Source: MGNI01 sp964353875
GTDB lineage: Bacteria > Chloroflexota > Anaerolineae > Anaerolineales > E44-bin32
Assembly: GCA_964353875.1 (NCBI GenBank)
Contig: CAYGXU010000073.1
Location: 1-16,323 of the forward strand
Direction: 5' to 3'
Length of the DNA: 16,323 nucleotides
In this document: positions 1 to 7,493 of the stretch, one piece after another
Position numbering within the stretch: position 1 is the first letter of the stretch
Layout: every line of letters starts with the position of its first letter
Notes under the pieces: generated by a model
Databases searched by the model: none
What the model was told of the DNA's origin: nothing
What the model saw: the letters and a program-made list of their open reading frames with translations, nothing else
Position numbers and translations under genes: made by a program

Positions 1-140
1 GTATCAAACGAGTAATGCCATGTATCAGCTTCGTAATATGTTCTCTTCACCATGGCGGATGCTGATGGCCAAAACCGCTTTCCCGAACCGCGGAAGGGGG
101 AAATCCCCTCACCCCCCACCCGTCTCTTACGCGTGAGCGG

Positions 141-196
141 GGGAATTCATCGGCCTTATGCGCTGATCGGAGTCCAATGGCTTACTGTTGGGATTC
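141..196. repeat. Direct repeat core, copy A
   Basis: This 56-nt core matches the copy at 293-348 at 52 of 56 positions with no gap. All four differences are transitions. The internal CCAATGGC / ACTGTTGG arms form only an imperfect inverted repeat here. Confidence 0.85.
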
Positions 197-292
197 CATA
201 GAGGCGAATGGCGGCTCGCCGCTGGCGAAGAGATTATGTGGGGTGAGGGAAAAAATCACCTTTCCCCTAATCCTCTCTCTTTCGCGGGAGGG

Positions 293-348
293 GGGAATTC
301 ATCGGCCTTATGTGCTGATCGGAGTCCAACGGCTTGCCGTTGGGATTC
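293..348. repeat. Direct repeat core, copy B, with a perfect internal palindrome
   Basis: This is the second copy of the 56-nt core. Positions 326-343 form a perfect inverted repeat: CCAACGGC, TT, GCCGTTGG. Three of the four differences from copy A fall in this palindrome, so copy B has the better stem. Confidence 0.85.
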
Positions 349-450
349 TTGAGAGGCAAATGATCCCTCCCCGCTGGGGGAGAAGGGATGCGTGATGAGA
401 GCAAGCATCACCTCACCTCCAACCGCCTCTCCCTCACGGGAGCTAGGGGC

Positions 451-567
451 TTCAATGCCTCACTTACATAAGAGCTGATTTTCGAAAAAGATGGAAAACC
501 GGCAATGACAGTGTTCGAATAAAACCATTGGAATGAAACCGGATTTCGACTTGACGCCTGCCTCAAA
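451..567. other. Non-coding stretch downstream of the alpha/beta-hydrolase gene
   Basis: This lies between the repeat block and the stop codon at 568-570. I see no RNA gene, no GC-rich hairpin followed by a T-run, and no convincing reading frame. Positions 1-100 are equally featureless apart from weak similarity to the start of the repeat unit. Confidence 0.5.
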
Positions 568-1335
568 TTAGAGGTGCCTCACGAACCAATCCGTCGTCAG
601 ACCGATGGCCTCGTTCTCCCATTCATATTTCGAAAAGGTATGATCCGCCCCTTCGATCCAATGCGCCTCCACCCGACCCTTGAGGGCGGCGGCATAACTC
701 TTTCCCGAGGCGATTGGCACTGTGACATCTCTCGTTCCATGTATCAGCAGAACCGGTCCTTCATATTTTTCCAAAGATGCAAAAGGATCAAGCGCCCTCG
801 CCCCCTCGAAAAATCCTCGACCTACGCGGTTGCCGCCCCAATCCATCCAGCCCTTCTCCCTTAATGAATCCCAGTTCATTCCGCTGGAAACGGTGTTGCT
901 GCTGGCAAACTGCCTCAAATCGGGCGTCGCCCAGAGCGCTAGGGCTTTAACACGCCGATCCTCCCCCCCCAGGCAAGCCGCCACCACGCCGCCCAGGCTC
1001 AATCCCAGCAGGCCTATACGGCTCGAGTCCAGCTCCAATCGTCCCTCTAGATAGTTGAGGGCCTGGCGCGCATCGGCAATCTCGCCCTGGACCATCATCT
1101 CGATAAAATCTCCCTCGCTCTCCCCCGATCCACGGAAGTCAAAGCGCAGGACAGCCAATCCTCGCTCTGCCATCGTCCGCGCAGTCTTCACGAATAGGCG
1201 ATGGGATTCGATCCGTGTTCCTGTGAAACCGTGCAGGAGCGCCACGGCAGGATGGGGGCCCTTGCCATCTGGCAAATGTACCATCCCGTAAATCCGTTGC
1301 CCTTCACTCTCAAAGTGGATTTGTTCCTCATTCAT
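568..1335 (-). CDS. Alpha/beta-hydrolase (esterase/acyl hydrolase-like), 255 aa
   Basis: This is a complete single-domain alpha/beta-hydrolase with no signal peptide, so it is probably cytoplasmic. The oxyanion-region motif HGFTG is at residues 35-39. The nucleophile elbow G-L-S-L-G is at 111-115 (Ser113), and the other triad members are likely Asp203 (GTRDVTVP) and His232 (GADHTF). The RFDFRGSGES segment (64-73) is typical of the group that includes cinnamoyl/feruloyl-type esterases and dienelactone-hydrolase-like proteins. The length is normal for that group. It is the last gene of the left group, 61 nt after the PHP gene. The ATG has a GAGGAG motif about 13 nt upstream, which is farther than usual, and no better in-frame start is visible. 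A role in removing acyl groups from an imported glycoside is an inference from the neighbours; the substrate is unknown. Confidence 0.85.
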   Translation of the reverse strand: MNEEQIHFESEGQRIYGMVHLPDGKGPHPAVALLHGFTGTRIESHRLFVKTARTMAERGLAVLRFDFRGSGESEGDFIEMMVQGEIADARQALNYLEGRLELDSSRIGLLGLSLGGVVAACLGGEDRRVKALALWATPDLRQFASSNTVSSGMNWDSLREKGWMDWGGNRVGRGFFEGARALDPFASLEKYEGPVLLIHGTRDVTVPIASGKSYAAALKGRVEAHWIEGADHTFSKYEWENEAIGLTTDWFVRHL

Positions 1336-1396
1336 AGGCTGTATGCGACTCCTCTCACCTGATGTTCATACCCACCCCACTGCCCTAACTTGTGGG

Positions 1397-2809
1397 CTAA
1401 CCCTTTCTCAGCTTGAGATAGATCGGATTAGAGAGCGCATGCATCTCAGCCCCCTCCCCGACCACCTCCGCACGGATGAAGGTATCGACCTCAACCTGCA
1501 GAGTCCATGCATATTCATATGTCTCAGCATCGATTTTAGTCTCAAAGTCCCCCTGTGGGGAACGTATTTGTAACCAATCACCCGCACCGCCCTCTACACG
1601 ACAACGCAAATGGACTTCCGAGCCTGGGGAGATGAATAGCTCATCCCCTATCCCCGCCTTTTGCCCCTCTGCCTCGGCGCTCAAATCAATGTGCGGTCCC
1701 TCGGGGCTTTTCGAGATGAAGACACGACCGGCGCGGATCGCCGCCAAAATTGCCGCTTGCGATAATTCCCGCGCATAGACCCAGGTGCAGGGGGTTCCCA
1801 GCATAAGCACGCCCAATTCGCCCGTGAACGGCTCCTGATGGTAGTCGCTCCCCCCAACCGCTGTGAGGCGATGTCCCTCCCGCAACAGCCTTTCCCACAA
1901 TGCCAGCGACTGCTCATTAAACATGAACCATGCTAATTGCCACACCTCGATGCAATCGAACTCCGCTTCCATCCTAAAGGTCCATGGCGGTCCCATCTCC
2001 TTGGGATGGTTGATCGAGATCAAGGCTCCCTGGGCACGCGCCCACTCCAAGACCTGGCGCATCTCCTCCTGACTGCGGCAACGAAATTCCTGCCAGCGGT
2101 CGATGCCCCACACGTTGGCGTGGCCATAGTCCGTGGTAATTTCCTGGCCTGATATCAGCAAGAGATCCTCACAGGTGTGTTGCGGCAGGAAGGGCAGATG
2201 GCTGACGGTGTTGTGCTCGGTGACGGCCAGGAAGTCAAGCTTCTGCATCCTGGCTGTGGCTACCAAATCCTCTAGGGAACCCTTCGCATCCGAGTGATGC
2301 GTGTGGCAATGCAGGTCACCCCGATACCACCTGGCTCCGCGCCTGAGGATTGGCGCCGGGACAACATTTAAAGCTCTCTTCTGATTACCCTCACCCGGGT
2401 ACATCCTTATTGTCACTTGATAATCACAGCCTTGAGGCAAAATCCGATGCAGACCCAGAAGGATCTCCCAGCGCCCCGCAGGAATCGGGCCCGGCAGATA
2501 TCCCGGCGTCGCTTCTTTCTCAGCAACGAAAAACTGTCGCCGGGCGGAACCGCTCCAGCCGCGAAATCCCTCTTCGGTCAGGAACTCGCTCCCACGCGCG
2601 TCGAATAGCCCGATATCGACGATATTCCCCGCCTCGCGCCACAGGCCTCCCGGTTCATCCTCGGAAAAAGTATATTCAACTTCGATACGGTTGATCCCCG
2701 CCGGCACCTCAAAGGGCAGCATGCGATAATCACATGCTTCCTTGTCCTCGAGTGAGACATGGCCGCGGATTTCGAGATGATGGGGTTTCTTTTCGTCAGT
2801 AGGATTCAC
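1397..2809 (-). CDS. CehA/McbA-type PHP-domain metallohydrolase, 470 aa
   Basis: Residues about 10-150 look like a beta-rich N-terminal domain. The PHP (polymerase and histidinol phosphatase) metal-binding core follows at about 160-330. Visible ligands are H167 and H169 (DLHCHT), H199 (TEHN), E223 (GQEIT), H230, H268 (INHP), and D322 and H324 (GGSDYH), which is a full set for a multinuclear metal site. A second beta-rich segment closes the protein. CehA and McbA hydrolyse a carbaryl ester/carbamate, but most relatives have no known substrate, so phosphoesterase or other hydrolase activity is possible. There is no signal peptide. The start is GTG at 2809 (CAC on the plus strand), supported by GGAGG 5 nt upstream. 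Downstream of GH38 and upstream of the esterase, it is likely part of the same degradative unit. Confidence 0.85.
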   Translation of the reverse strand: MNPTDEKKPHHLEIRGHVSLEDKEACDYRMLPFEVPAGINRIEVEYTFSEDEPGGLWREAGNIVDIGLFDARGSEFLTEEGFRGWSGSARRQFFVAEKEATPGYLPGPIPAGRWEILLGLHRILPQGCDYQVTIRMYPGEGNQKRALNVVPAPILRRGARWYRGDLHCHTHHSDAKGSLEDLVATARMQKLDFLAVTEHNTVSHLPFLPQHTCEDLLLISGQEITTDYGHANVWGIDRWQEFRCRSQEEMRQVLEWARAQGALISINHPKEMGPPWTFRMEAEFDCIEVWQLAWFMFNEQSLALWERLLREGHRLTAVGGSDYHQEPFTGELGVLMLGTPCTWVYARELSQAAILAAIRAGRVFISKSPEGPHIDLSAEAEGQKAGIGDELFISPGSEVHLRCRVEGGAGDWLQIRSPQGDFETKIDAETYEYAWTLQVEVDTFIRAEVVGEGAEMHALSNPIYLKLRKG

Positions 2810-2846
2810 AGAACCCTCCGCGATGGGGCACGCACTTAGGCGAGCC

Positions 2847-2882
2847 GTCTAAGTATGGCTATTTGCCATAGGCTAGGTAGAC
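2847..2882 (-). other. Stem-loop in the GH38-PHP intergenic region
   Basis: A perfect 6-bp stem, TATGGC at 2854-2859 and GCCATA at 2865-2870, has a 5-nt loop. It is nested inside a second pair, GTCTA at 2847-2851 and TAGAC at 2878-2882. It lies about 55 nt downstream of the GH38 stop and about 40 nt upstream of the PHP gene's GTG. No T-run follows, so it looks more like an mRNA-processing, stability or attenuating structure than a classic terminator. Confidence 0.5.
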
Positions 2883-2898
2883 TTTTAACCCAACATAG

Positions 2899-2927
2899 AC
2901 CATATTTGGCTTTTCATAAATAGACAA
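2899..2927 (-). promoter_or_regulatory. Weak candidate promoter for the PHP/esterase genes
   Basis: On the minus strand a -35-like TTGTCT (2922-2927) is separated by 17 nt from a -10-like TATGGT (2899-2904). Each matches consensus at 4 of 6 positions, in an AT-rich stretch just after the GH38 stop. The nested stem-loop at 2847-2882 would fall in the leader. This is suggestive only; the two genes could equally be expressed by read-through from GH38. Confidence 0.3.
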
Positions 2928-2937
2928 TATGTATAGA

Positions 2938-5553
2938 TCAGAGGATAAGCTTAAAGGTCTTGATCTCCTTCCCTCGGGCTTGGAAAGCCACCTGCGACCC
3001 CTGCAGCTGCAATATCTGGAATTCTTCCTCTTGCAAGTTCGCCTCAACCACCTGATTGACGCCAAATCCGATGATCAGCTTGCCCTGAACGGGTTTTTCG
3101 GAGAGATTGTAAAGGCGAACGATCAAGGACTTCCCCTCCTCGGCCAGCTTGATGGCGCTCACGATCATCTCAGGCGGCTCGACCTGCAAGAACTGTCCCT
3201 GACTTTCCATCATTTGCACACCCTGAAGCGCTGTAGCAATCGGAGGCGCGTGGTAACGCTGAGCCTCCAAAAAGGCTTCCACTTCATGGCCTCGACCAGC
3301 GTAAGGCAGGATGGCATACTCGAAAACGTGCCTACCAAGGCACTGCGCTTCCGGTGTTCGATAAGGCGGACCGGCGTGCCTCGATCGGGTGCGCAGATCG
3401 TTGCGCGAGAGCCAGCCAACCGCCCTCAAGAGGGTCAGGTAGATCTCGCCTTGGAGTGTGACCTCAACCTCATAAAGGCCCTTGCCGCACACCGCCAAGC
3501 CGGCGCCCTCCCGCTCAATCGCAATGAAACCACTTGTCGGTTGAGTCGGACTGGGGGCCTCCACCCAGTCCGAACCAGCAGGGAGCTCGACCGATCTACG
3601 TTCGAGAGAGAAGGGCGATTGCGCCAGGAATTGTGCGGCGTCGATGCCGGTCGGGAAGACAACCCGCAGTCTGTGATCTTGAGCTCGGTTTTCTATGCAG
3701 GTGCGCACCTCGATCCGCCGCACCCCTCGCTGCAGGGTCACGTCGGCGACGATCTCACAAGCCAGGCTTTCTTCACTGCGGCCGCGCCGATCGGGTGTCA
3801 AACCGCGTGGCAAATGCCAAGAACGCCTGACCCGCATGGTAACCCAATCTGGCTCTTCTTCCAGAACCATGATCTCCGCCGGGTCCCCGCTTGTTACCAA
3901 AATGCGTTGATCCTGTGGGGGGTTATAGTTGTATTCGTCGCCCGAATCGCTGCTATCCTCAAAATACCCCAAACTTCGATAGTCCGCCCCTGACTGCTTG
4001 TCGAAGACATTCAGCGTCCCATCCTCTTGAAAGGCAATCCGGAAGAATTCATTCTCCAATACGCGTTCCCCCTTCAATAGAGAACCTCTCTCGCGGTTGG
4101 TTGTGCTTCCCTCCTGCAGCCGAAAGAAGCGATAGCCAAAAGGAGGTATATCTTGAGCTACAAAGCTGAGGCGAGCTTTCTCCAATAACGCTTGTCTATT
4201 GAGGAAATCCCCTGCCAGGAGCGCCCTTTCGCCGAGTTGCGCAGGGATTTCCCTGCCATCCTCATCGACAAGTCGGATTTGCTTCACGGGCTGTATCTCA
4301 CCCGACTCCATAGGCTGGGAGGGGTCAAAGGGATTGTTTTCGGTCTCCAGCCAGACTTCGGTCTTCCCATTGCGCACCTGGGAGGTGGGATTGAACACCA
4401 AGACCAATTTCTCATCCCCTGGACGAGTGAGCCGCTGACCAAGCCGATGCAGGCAGTCGGCTATCACCTCTGCGGCGATCTGTTCGGCGCGATCGAAGCG
4501 GGTGATCATTTCACGGTGAACCTGATCGACCGATGAGGCGCATATGGCATCATGGAAATGGTTCTGCAGGAGCAGCTTCCACGCCTGGCGCAGAAAGCCT
4601 TGCGGGTAGGCCTGCCCGAGGACCCAGCCAAGGGCTGCAGTCGGCTCCGCGTAGCCCTCTAACAAGGTCTGAATATGCTGATTGCGTTGCTTCAGGTAGA
4701 CGCGCGAGGAGAGCACACCAGGTAAGATCGGGTGATGTTTGCCGACACGCATCTCTCCTTGATAGACGGTCAATTGCGGGTTCTCCTTTTCGAGGCGTGT
4801 AAAAAAATCCAGCAAAGAACCTTGGATGAACTCAATGCCCAACTGCGCGCTGAGATCTGCTAAAGTCTCTGGGATCCCGCGTTGGGGACCTAGATGGTCA
4901 CAGCCATTCATTAATAACGTGATTCCCGTAGTTGCCTTCTGCGAGAGCCGTTCAACCGTCTTCTGTATCTCCTGCGGATGCAAACAGCGGGGAGCCTGTG
5001 GATCCGTGGAGATGCGGTAGGCATTGCAATAACCGATCGTGAACCAATGCGCCAACACGCGTGACCCATCGGGAGCTTCCCAATAGAATTCCGCCTGCGG
5101 CCAATCGATCCCGCGCATGAAACAGGCATAAGGAATCCGAAAACCCTTTAGGATCTGTGGCATCTGACTGATATGACCAAAGGGGTCGGGCAGGTAGCCG
5201 ACCTTCATCACCGCTCCCATTTCATTCGCCACTTGATGTCCCATGAGCAGATTGCGCACCAAGGCCTCGCCGCTCACCAGGAACTCATCCGGCATCGAGT
5301 ACCAAGGACCGGTGCCAATCCGCCCAGCCGAGATCTCAGATCGAAGACGCTCTTCTCGCTCAGGACGGATCTCCAAATAATCCTCCAGATGGATCGCCTG
5401 GGCATCCAACAAGAAATGGGTATACCCCTTCTCCTCCTCCAGAATATCCAAAAGCTCATCCACCAAGCGCACCAGGGCATAGCGATAGCGCTCAAAAGGC
5501 AAGTACCATTCCCGATCCCAATGGGTATGTGGAACGACGATGCACTCAGTCAT
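2938..5553 (-). CDS. GH38 alpha-mannosidase, MngB-like, 871 aa
   Basis: This is a retaining alpha-mannosidase of glycoside hydrolase family 38, close in length and motif order to E. coli MngB (877 aa, mannosylglycerate pathway). The opening HTHWDREW puts zinc ligands at H11 and D13. GYLPDPFG (119-126) carries the likely nucleophile D123. NGCDH is at 216-220, and NHFHD (331-335) supplies the last zinc ligand, probably H334. Residues after about 370 are beta-sandwich domains, including GDEYNYNPP (538-546). There is no signal peptide, so it should act on imported substrate in the cytoplasm. The frame extends 60 residues upstream through a TTG at 5733, but that extension has no family similarity. 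The ATG at 5553 is preceded by AGGA at proper spacing and begins directly before the conserved motif. MngB-like specificity is not proven. Confidence 0.93.
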   Translation of the reverse strand: MTECIVVPHTHWDREWYLPFERYRYALVRLVDELLDILEEEKGYTHFLLDAQAIHLEDYLEIRPEREERLRSEISAGRIGTGPWYSMPDEFLVSGEALVRNLLMGHQVANEMGAVMKVGYLPDPFGHISQMPQILKGFRIPYACFMRGIDWPQAEFYWEAPDGSRVLAHWFTIGYCNAYRISTDPQAPRCLHPQEIQKTVERLSQKATTGITLLMNGCDHLGPQRGIPETLADLSAQLGIEFIQGSLLDFFTRLEKENPQLTVYQGEMRVGKHHPILPGVLSSRVYLKQRNQHIQTLLEGYAEPTAALGWVLGQAYPQGFLRQAWKLLLQNHFHDAICASSVDQVHREMITRFDRAEQIAAEVIADCLHRLGQRLTRPGDEKLVLVFNPTSQVRNGKTEVWLETENNPFDPSQPMESGEIQPVKQIRLVDEDGREIPAQLGERALLAGDFLNRQALLEKARLSFVAQDIPPFGYRFFRLQEGSTTNRERGSLLKGERVLENEFFRIAFQEDGTLNVFDKQSGADYRSLGYFEDSSDSGDEYNYNPPQDQRILVTSGDPAEIMVLEEEPDWVTMRVRRSWHLPRGLTPDRRGRSEESLACEIVADVTLQRGVRRIEVRTCIENRAQDHRLRVVFPTGIDAAQFLAQSPFSLERRSVELPAGSDWVEAPSPTQPTSGFIAIEREGAGLAVCGKGLYEVEVTLQGEIYLTLLRAVGWLSRNDLRTRSRHAGPPYRTPEAQCLGRHVFEYAILPYAGRGHEVEAFLEAQRYHAPPIATALQGVQMMESQGQFLQVEPPEMIVSAIKLAEEGKSLIVRLYNLSEKPVQGKLIIGFGVNQVVEANLQEEEFQILQLQGSQVAFQARGKEIKTFKLIL

Positions 5554-5610
5554 GGATTTTCCTATTTTTATATTGACTCGATGAAAAAGGTGGCCAGTCC
5601 ATAAAATCGA

Positions 5611-5631
5611 AGCGCACCTTCGCGATGCGCT
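5611..5631 (-). promoter_or_regulatory. Stem-loop in the GH38 leader
   Basis: AGCGCA (5611-5616) and TGCGCT (5626-5631) form a 6-bp stem with a 9-nt loop. It sits around the predicted transcript start, about 60 nt before the ATG. An alternative short hairpin (CGAAG/CTTCG) overlaps it on the minus strand. Its function is unknown; it could be a 5' stabilising structure or a protein-binding inverted repeat. Confidence 0.4.
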
Positions 5632-5633
5632 CC

Positions 5634-5661
5634 ATTCTACAACGCTTTTCTCCCTTGTACA
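5634..5661 (-). promoter_or_regulatory. Candidate promoter of the GH38 gene
   Basis: On the minus strand, -35-like TGTACA (5656-5661, 4 of 6) and -10-like TAGAAT (5634-5639, 5 of 6) are 16 nt apart. They lie about 80 nt upstream of the GH38 ATG, in a 300-nt gap where a new transcription unit would be expected to start. The spacer holds CGCTTT (5643-5648 on the plus strand), the same half-site as in the palindrome near 16150. Confidence 0.45.
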
Positions 5662-5735
5662 TCCTATCGGATTTGTTCGCAGATAAATTTTAATACTTGT
5701 TACGGGCCTGCCAAGATCGTGAAAAAGGTCCAATC

Positions 5736-5768
5736 CTTGATGGCGCGGGAAGCGTCATGCCCATCAAG
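5736..5768 (-). terminator. Inverted repeat, possible transcript end of the upstream operon
   Basis: CTTGATGG (5736-5743) and CCATCAAG (5761-5768) are perfect 8-nt arms with a 17-nt loop, about 85 nt past the last amidohydrolase stop. On the minus strand a TTTTT run follows the stem, but only after some 9 nt. That makes it an imperfect intrinsic terminator at best. It could instead be a 3'-end protecting stem. Confidence 0.35.
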
Positions 5769-5807
5769 ATCCATTCGTCAGAAGCTGAGATCCCATCCAG
5801 TTCACTC

Positions 5808-5839
5808 TGATCATGCCTCCATCACAATTCCCATGATCA
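5808..5839 (-). terminator. Inverted repeat directly downstream of the amidohydrolase operon
   Basis: TGATCATG (5808-5815) and CATGATCA (5832-5839) are perfect 8-nt arms around a 16-nt loop. The structure begins 14 nt after the stop at 5854. No T-run follows, so intrinsic termination is not clear. With the repeat at 5736-5768, it marks the end of the long unit. Confidence 0.35.
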
Positions 5840-5853
5840 ACGCCTGGTGAGCA

Positions 5854-6666
5854 CTACCGTCGGCGAGATAAGATCTCGAGCATGTTCAGGCCCAGGATTT
5901 GTGCTTTGGCGGTTTCTGATAGTTGGGTAAAGGCCACTCTCCCAAGAGCCAGGCCTGGATCCTCAAAGGGGCAGTCGGTCCCGAAGAGGATTTTTTCGCT
6001 GCCGACTTCCTGCACCAGGCGTTCCAATGCGCCGTACCACACCACCGAACCGACGATGTCCAGGTAGACATTGGATCGCCTGCGGGTTACTTCGAAGAAA
6101 TCAAGGGGTGCATACCCGCGCCAGAACGCCCCCGTATGCGCCTGGATGAAAGTCGCTCCGGAGAAACGCTGGCTGACTCGCTCAAGATAGTCGGCCGACC
6201 CCCAAGAGTGGGAGAGCACCACCATTCTCTTTTCGTCTGCAACCGCCAGCGCCGGTTCATAGTTGGGGCCATCGGGGGCATAGCCATGCCATTCGGGATG
6301 AAATTTCAAACCGATGAATGGGGCGCGAACCAGACAACGCTCGATCTCAGGCAAGATGTCCTGCGGGTAATTGGGATTGATGACAATGTAACCCAATATC
6401 CGCCCTGGATAGCGGTTCATCGCCTCGGCCACAAGATCATTTCCCCAGCGGTAATCACTACTGATGGCGACATGGGCGCTGGGACAATAGGCTTCGACGC
6501 CCAGCCGATCGAGCAAGGCAATGATAGAATCAATGCCTGGCTCTTGAACGTACATTTGCCCTAGAGCCCCCAGGTGGGCATGGCTATCCACGATACGTCT
6601 ACCTTCCACGGGCAATCCCAGCCGAACACGATGAGCCAGCGGACCAAGAGCATTTCCGACGGTCAT
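5854..6666 (-). CDS. Amidohydrolase-2 family metal-dependent hydrolase, 270 aa, ligands intact
   Basis: This is a TIM-barrel amidohydrolase of the PF04909 type, whose members include decarboxylases and lactone/amide hydrolases. With the ATG at 6666, the metal-site residues are H29 and H31 (DSHAHLG), H123 (LKFHP), H153 (LSHSWG), H177 (QAHTG) and D231 (GTDCPF), a complete set. A GTG at 6672 in the same frame is too close to the AGGGGG ribosome-binding site (1 nt), whereas the ATG is 7 nt away. The ATG overlaps the previous stop as ATGA, indicating translational coupling to the degenerate paralogue upstream. It is the last gene of the long operon. There is no signal peptide. The substrate cannot be inferred from the motifs. 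Confidence 0.87.
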   Translation of the reverse strand: MTVGNALGPLAHRVRLGLPVEGRRIVDSHAHLGALGQMYVQEPGIDSIIALLDRLGVEAYCPSAHVAISSDYRWGNDLVAEAMNRYPGRILGYIVINPNYPQDILPEIERCLVRAPFIGLKFHPEWHGYAPDGPNYEPALAVADEKRMVVLSHSWGSADYLERVSQRFSGATFIQAHTGAFWRGYAPLDFFEVTRRRSNVYLDIVGSVVWYGALERLVQEVGSEKILFGTDCPFEDPGLALGRVAFTQLSETAKAQILGLNMLEILSRRR

Positions 6667-7493
6667 TGGCACACCCCCTGCAATAAACGCATCAGATTTT
6701 TACTTCCAACAAGCTCTTGATCATGACGACTCAACCCGCTGTAAGTGAGCGTGGCGATGGCAGCACCAGGCGCATAGGTCGGCATCCCGCTGCCGAAGAT
6801 CATCCGCTGCGCTCCAAAGCGGCTGGCCAGGGCACGCAACCCCTGGTGGGCAAAGTAATACGAAGTCTCCAGATAGAGATTGGGGTGGTTTTCCAGAAGC
6901 GCATAAAGATCACGGTCTACCATCAACCCCGGGCGTACCAGGATCACAGGCAACTCCGGAAAGGCCGTGCAAATCTCGTCGATGCCATCCCAGTCGATGT
7001 AGCGCTCCGACCAATGCACGATATCAAAGTCGATAAAAACAGGAATACTCCGTTCTGATAAATGACTTAACAAACCGCCCAGAACACGCAGGCGGACTTG
7101 ATAGTTGTGCACTCGAGGGAATATCCGCACGCATCGAACCCCGCTGCTGAGTAACTCATCAACCAGTTCTTCTGGATTACCCATCTCCAAGGTCGAAGGT
7201 GGAAGCAATACCCAACAGGGCTCGACATCCGGCTCTCCCTCGATATCAACTAATAAACGTCGATTAGCAGCGACCACATCCCCCCTCACCGCCGCTGCAT
7301 GATAAACCAGGACGCGCTCGATGCCATGAGAGGCCATCACCTCACGCAAGCCCGGCGCATCGATAAATGCCATCGGCTGGCGCTGCCCTGAGCGGCCCAA
7401 AGAGACATTCGCATCAAAAAGCGGGATGGGCAACACCGTCTCCTGCTTCTCTGGGATAGCCGATGAGGACACGCTAGGGGCATAGGCTGGCAT
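6663..7493 (-). CDS. Amidohydrolase-2-like protein lacking the metal ligands, 276 aa
   Basis: Length, barrel layout and the closing NLMRLL segment parallel the intact amidohydrolase encoded just after it (compare NMLEIL there), so the two look like diverged paralogues. Each expected metal residue is replaced. DxHxH is DANVS (27-31), the LKFHP position reads RIFPR, LSHSW reads FIDFD, QAHTG reads LVRPG, and GTDCPF reads GSGMPT. The frame is open and full length, with no sign of decay, which argues for a retained non-hydrolytic role such as a structural or regulatory partner. The ATG at 7493 has AAGGTGAT a few nt upstream and lies inside the end of the aminotransferase gene (20-nt overlap). Its own stop overlaps the next start by 4 nt. 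Confidence 0.8.
   Translation of the reverse strand: MPAYAPSVSSSAIPEKQETVLPIPLFDANVSLGRSGQRQPMAFIDAPGLREVMASHGIERVLVYHAAAVRGDVVAANRRLLVDIEGEPDVEPCWVLLPPSTLEMGNPEELVDELLSSGVRCVRIFPRVHNYQVRLRVLGGLLSHLSERSIPVFIDFDIVHWSERYIDWDGIDEICTAFPELPVILVRPGLMVDRDLYALLENHPNLYLETSYYFAHQGLRALASRFGAQRMIFGSGMPTYAPGAAIATLTYSGLSRHDQELVGSKNLMRLLQGVCQ

Larger units (their letters stand above)
100..450. repeat. Degenerate tandem repeat, unit about 152 bp, 2 full plus 1 partial copy
   Basis: Three similar segments begin near 100, 252 and 403. Each opens with a pyrimidine-rich stretch (AATC/CATC, CACC or CCTC runs, CTCT) followed by a purine-rich partner such as GCGGGAGG or ACGGGAG. The best-conserved core is at 141-196 and 293-348. 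The trailing parts (GAGGCGAATG... and GAGGCAAATG..., later CCGCTGG) also align at the same offset, so the whole unit is duplicated and not only the core. The third unit keeps its opening and then diverges. Open frames here (for example 177-395 on the plus strand) are low-complexity and lie wholly inside the repeat, so I regard the region as non-coding. Possible origins are a dispersed palindromic intergenic element or a MITE-like remnant; no transposase is visible. Confidence 0.75.

Noticed and set aside
177..395. Small plus-strand frame of 72 aa near the left edge
   Set aside because: It lies entirely within a degenerate tandem repeat and shows no protein-like composition.
100..450. CRISPR array
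   Set aside because: The repeat period is about 152 bp with only two to three diverged units. There are no short identical repeats with unique spacers and no cas genes.
2929..3993. Long plus-strand open frame (354 aa) opposite the GH38 gene
   Set aside because: It lies wholly antisense to a gene with clear GH38 motifs, and its protein has no recognisable domain. It is a by-product of codon bias on the coding strand.
5554..5733. N-terminal extension of the GH38 protein by 60 residues from a TTG
   Set aside because: The added segment has no family similarity and contains an intergenic inverted repeat. The ATG at 5553 has its own ribosome-binding site and starts right before the conserved HTHWDREW motif.
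5854..7493. Pseudogene call for the metal-less amidohydrolase
   Set aside because: The frame is intact, has its own ribosome-binding site and is coupled to both neighbours. Loss of ligands without other decay points to a retained pseudoenzyme.
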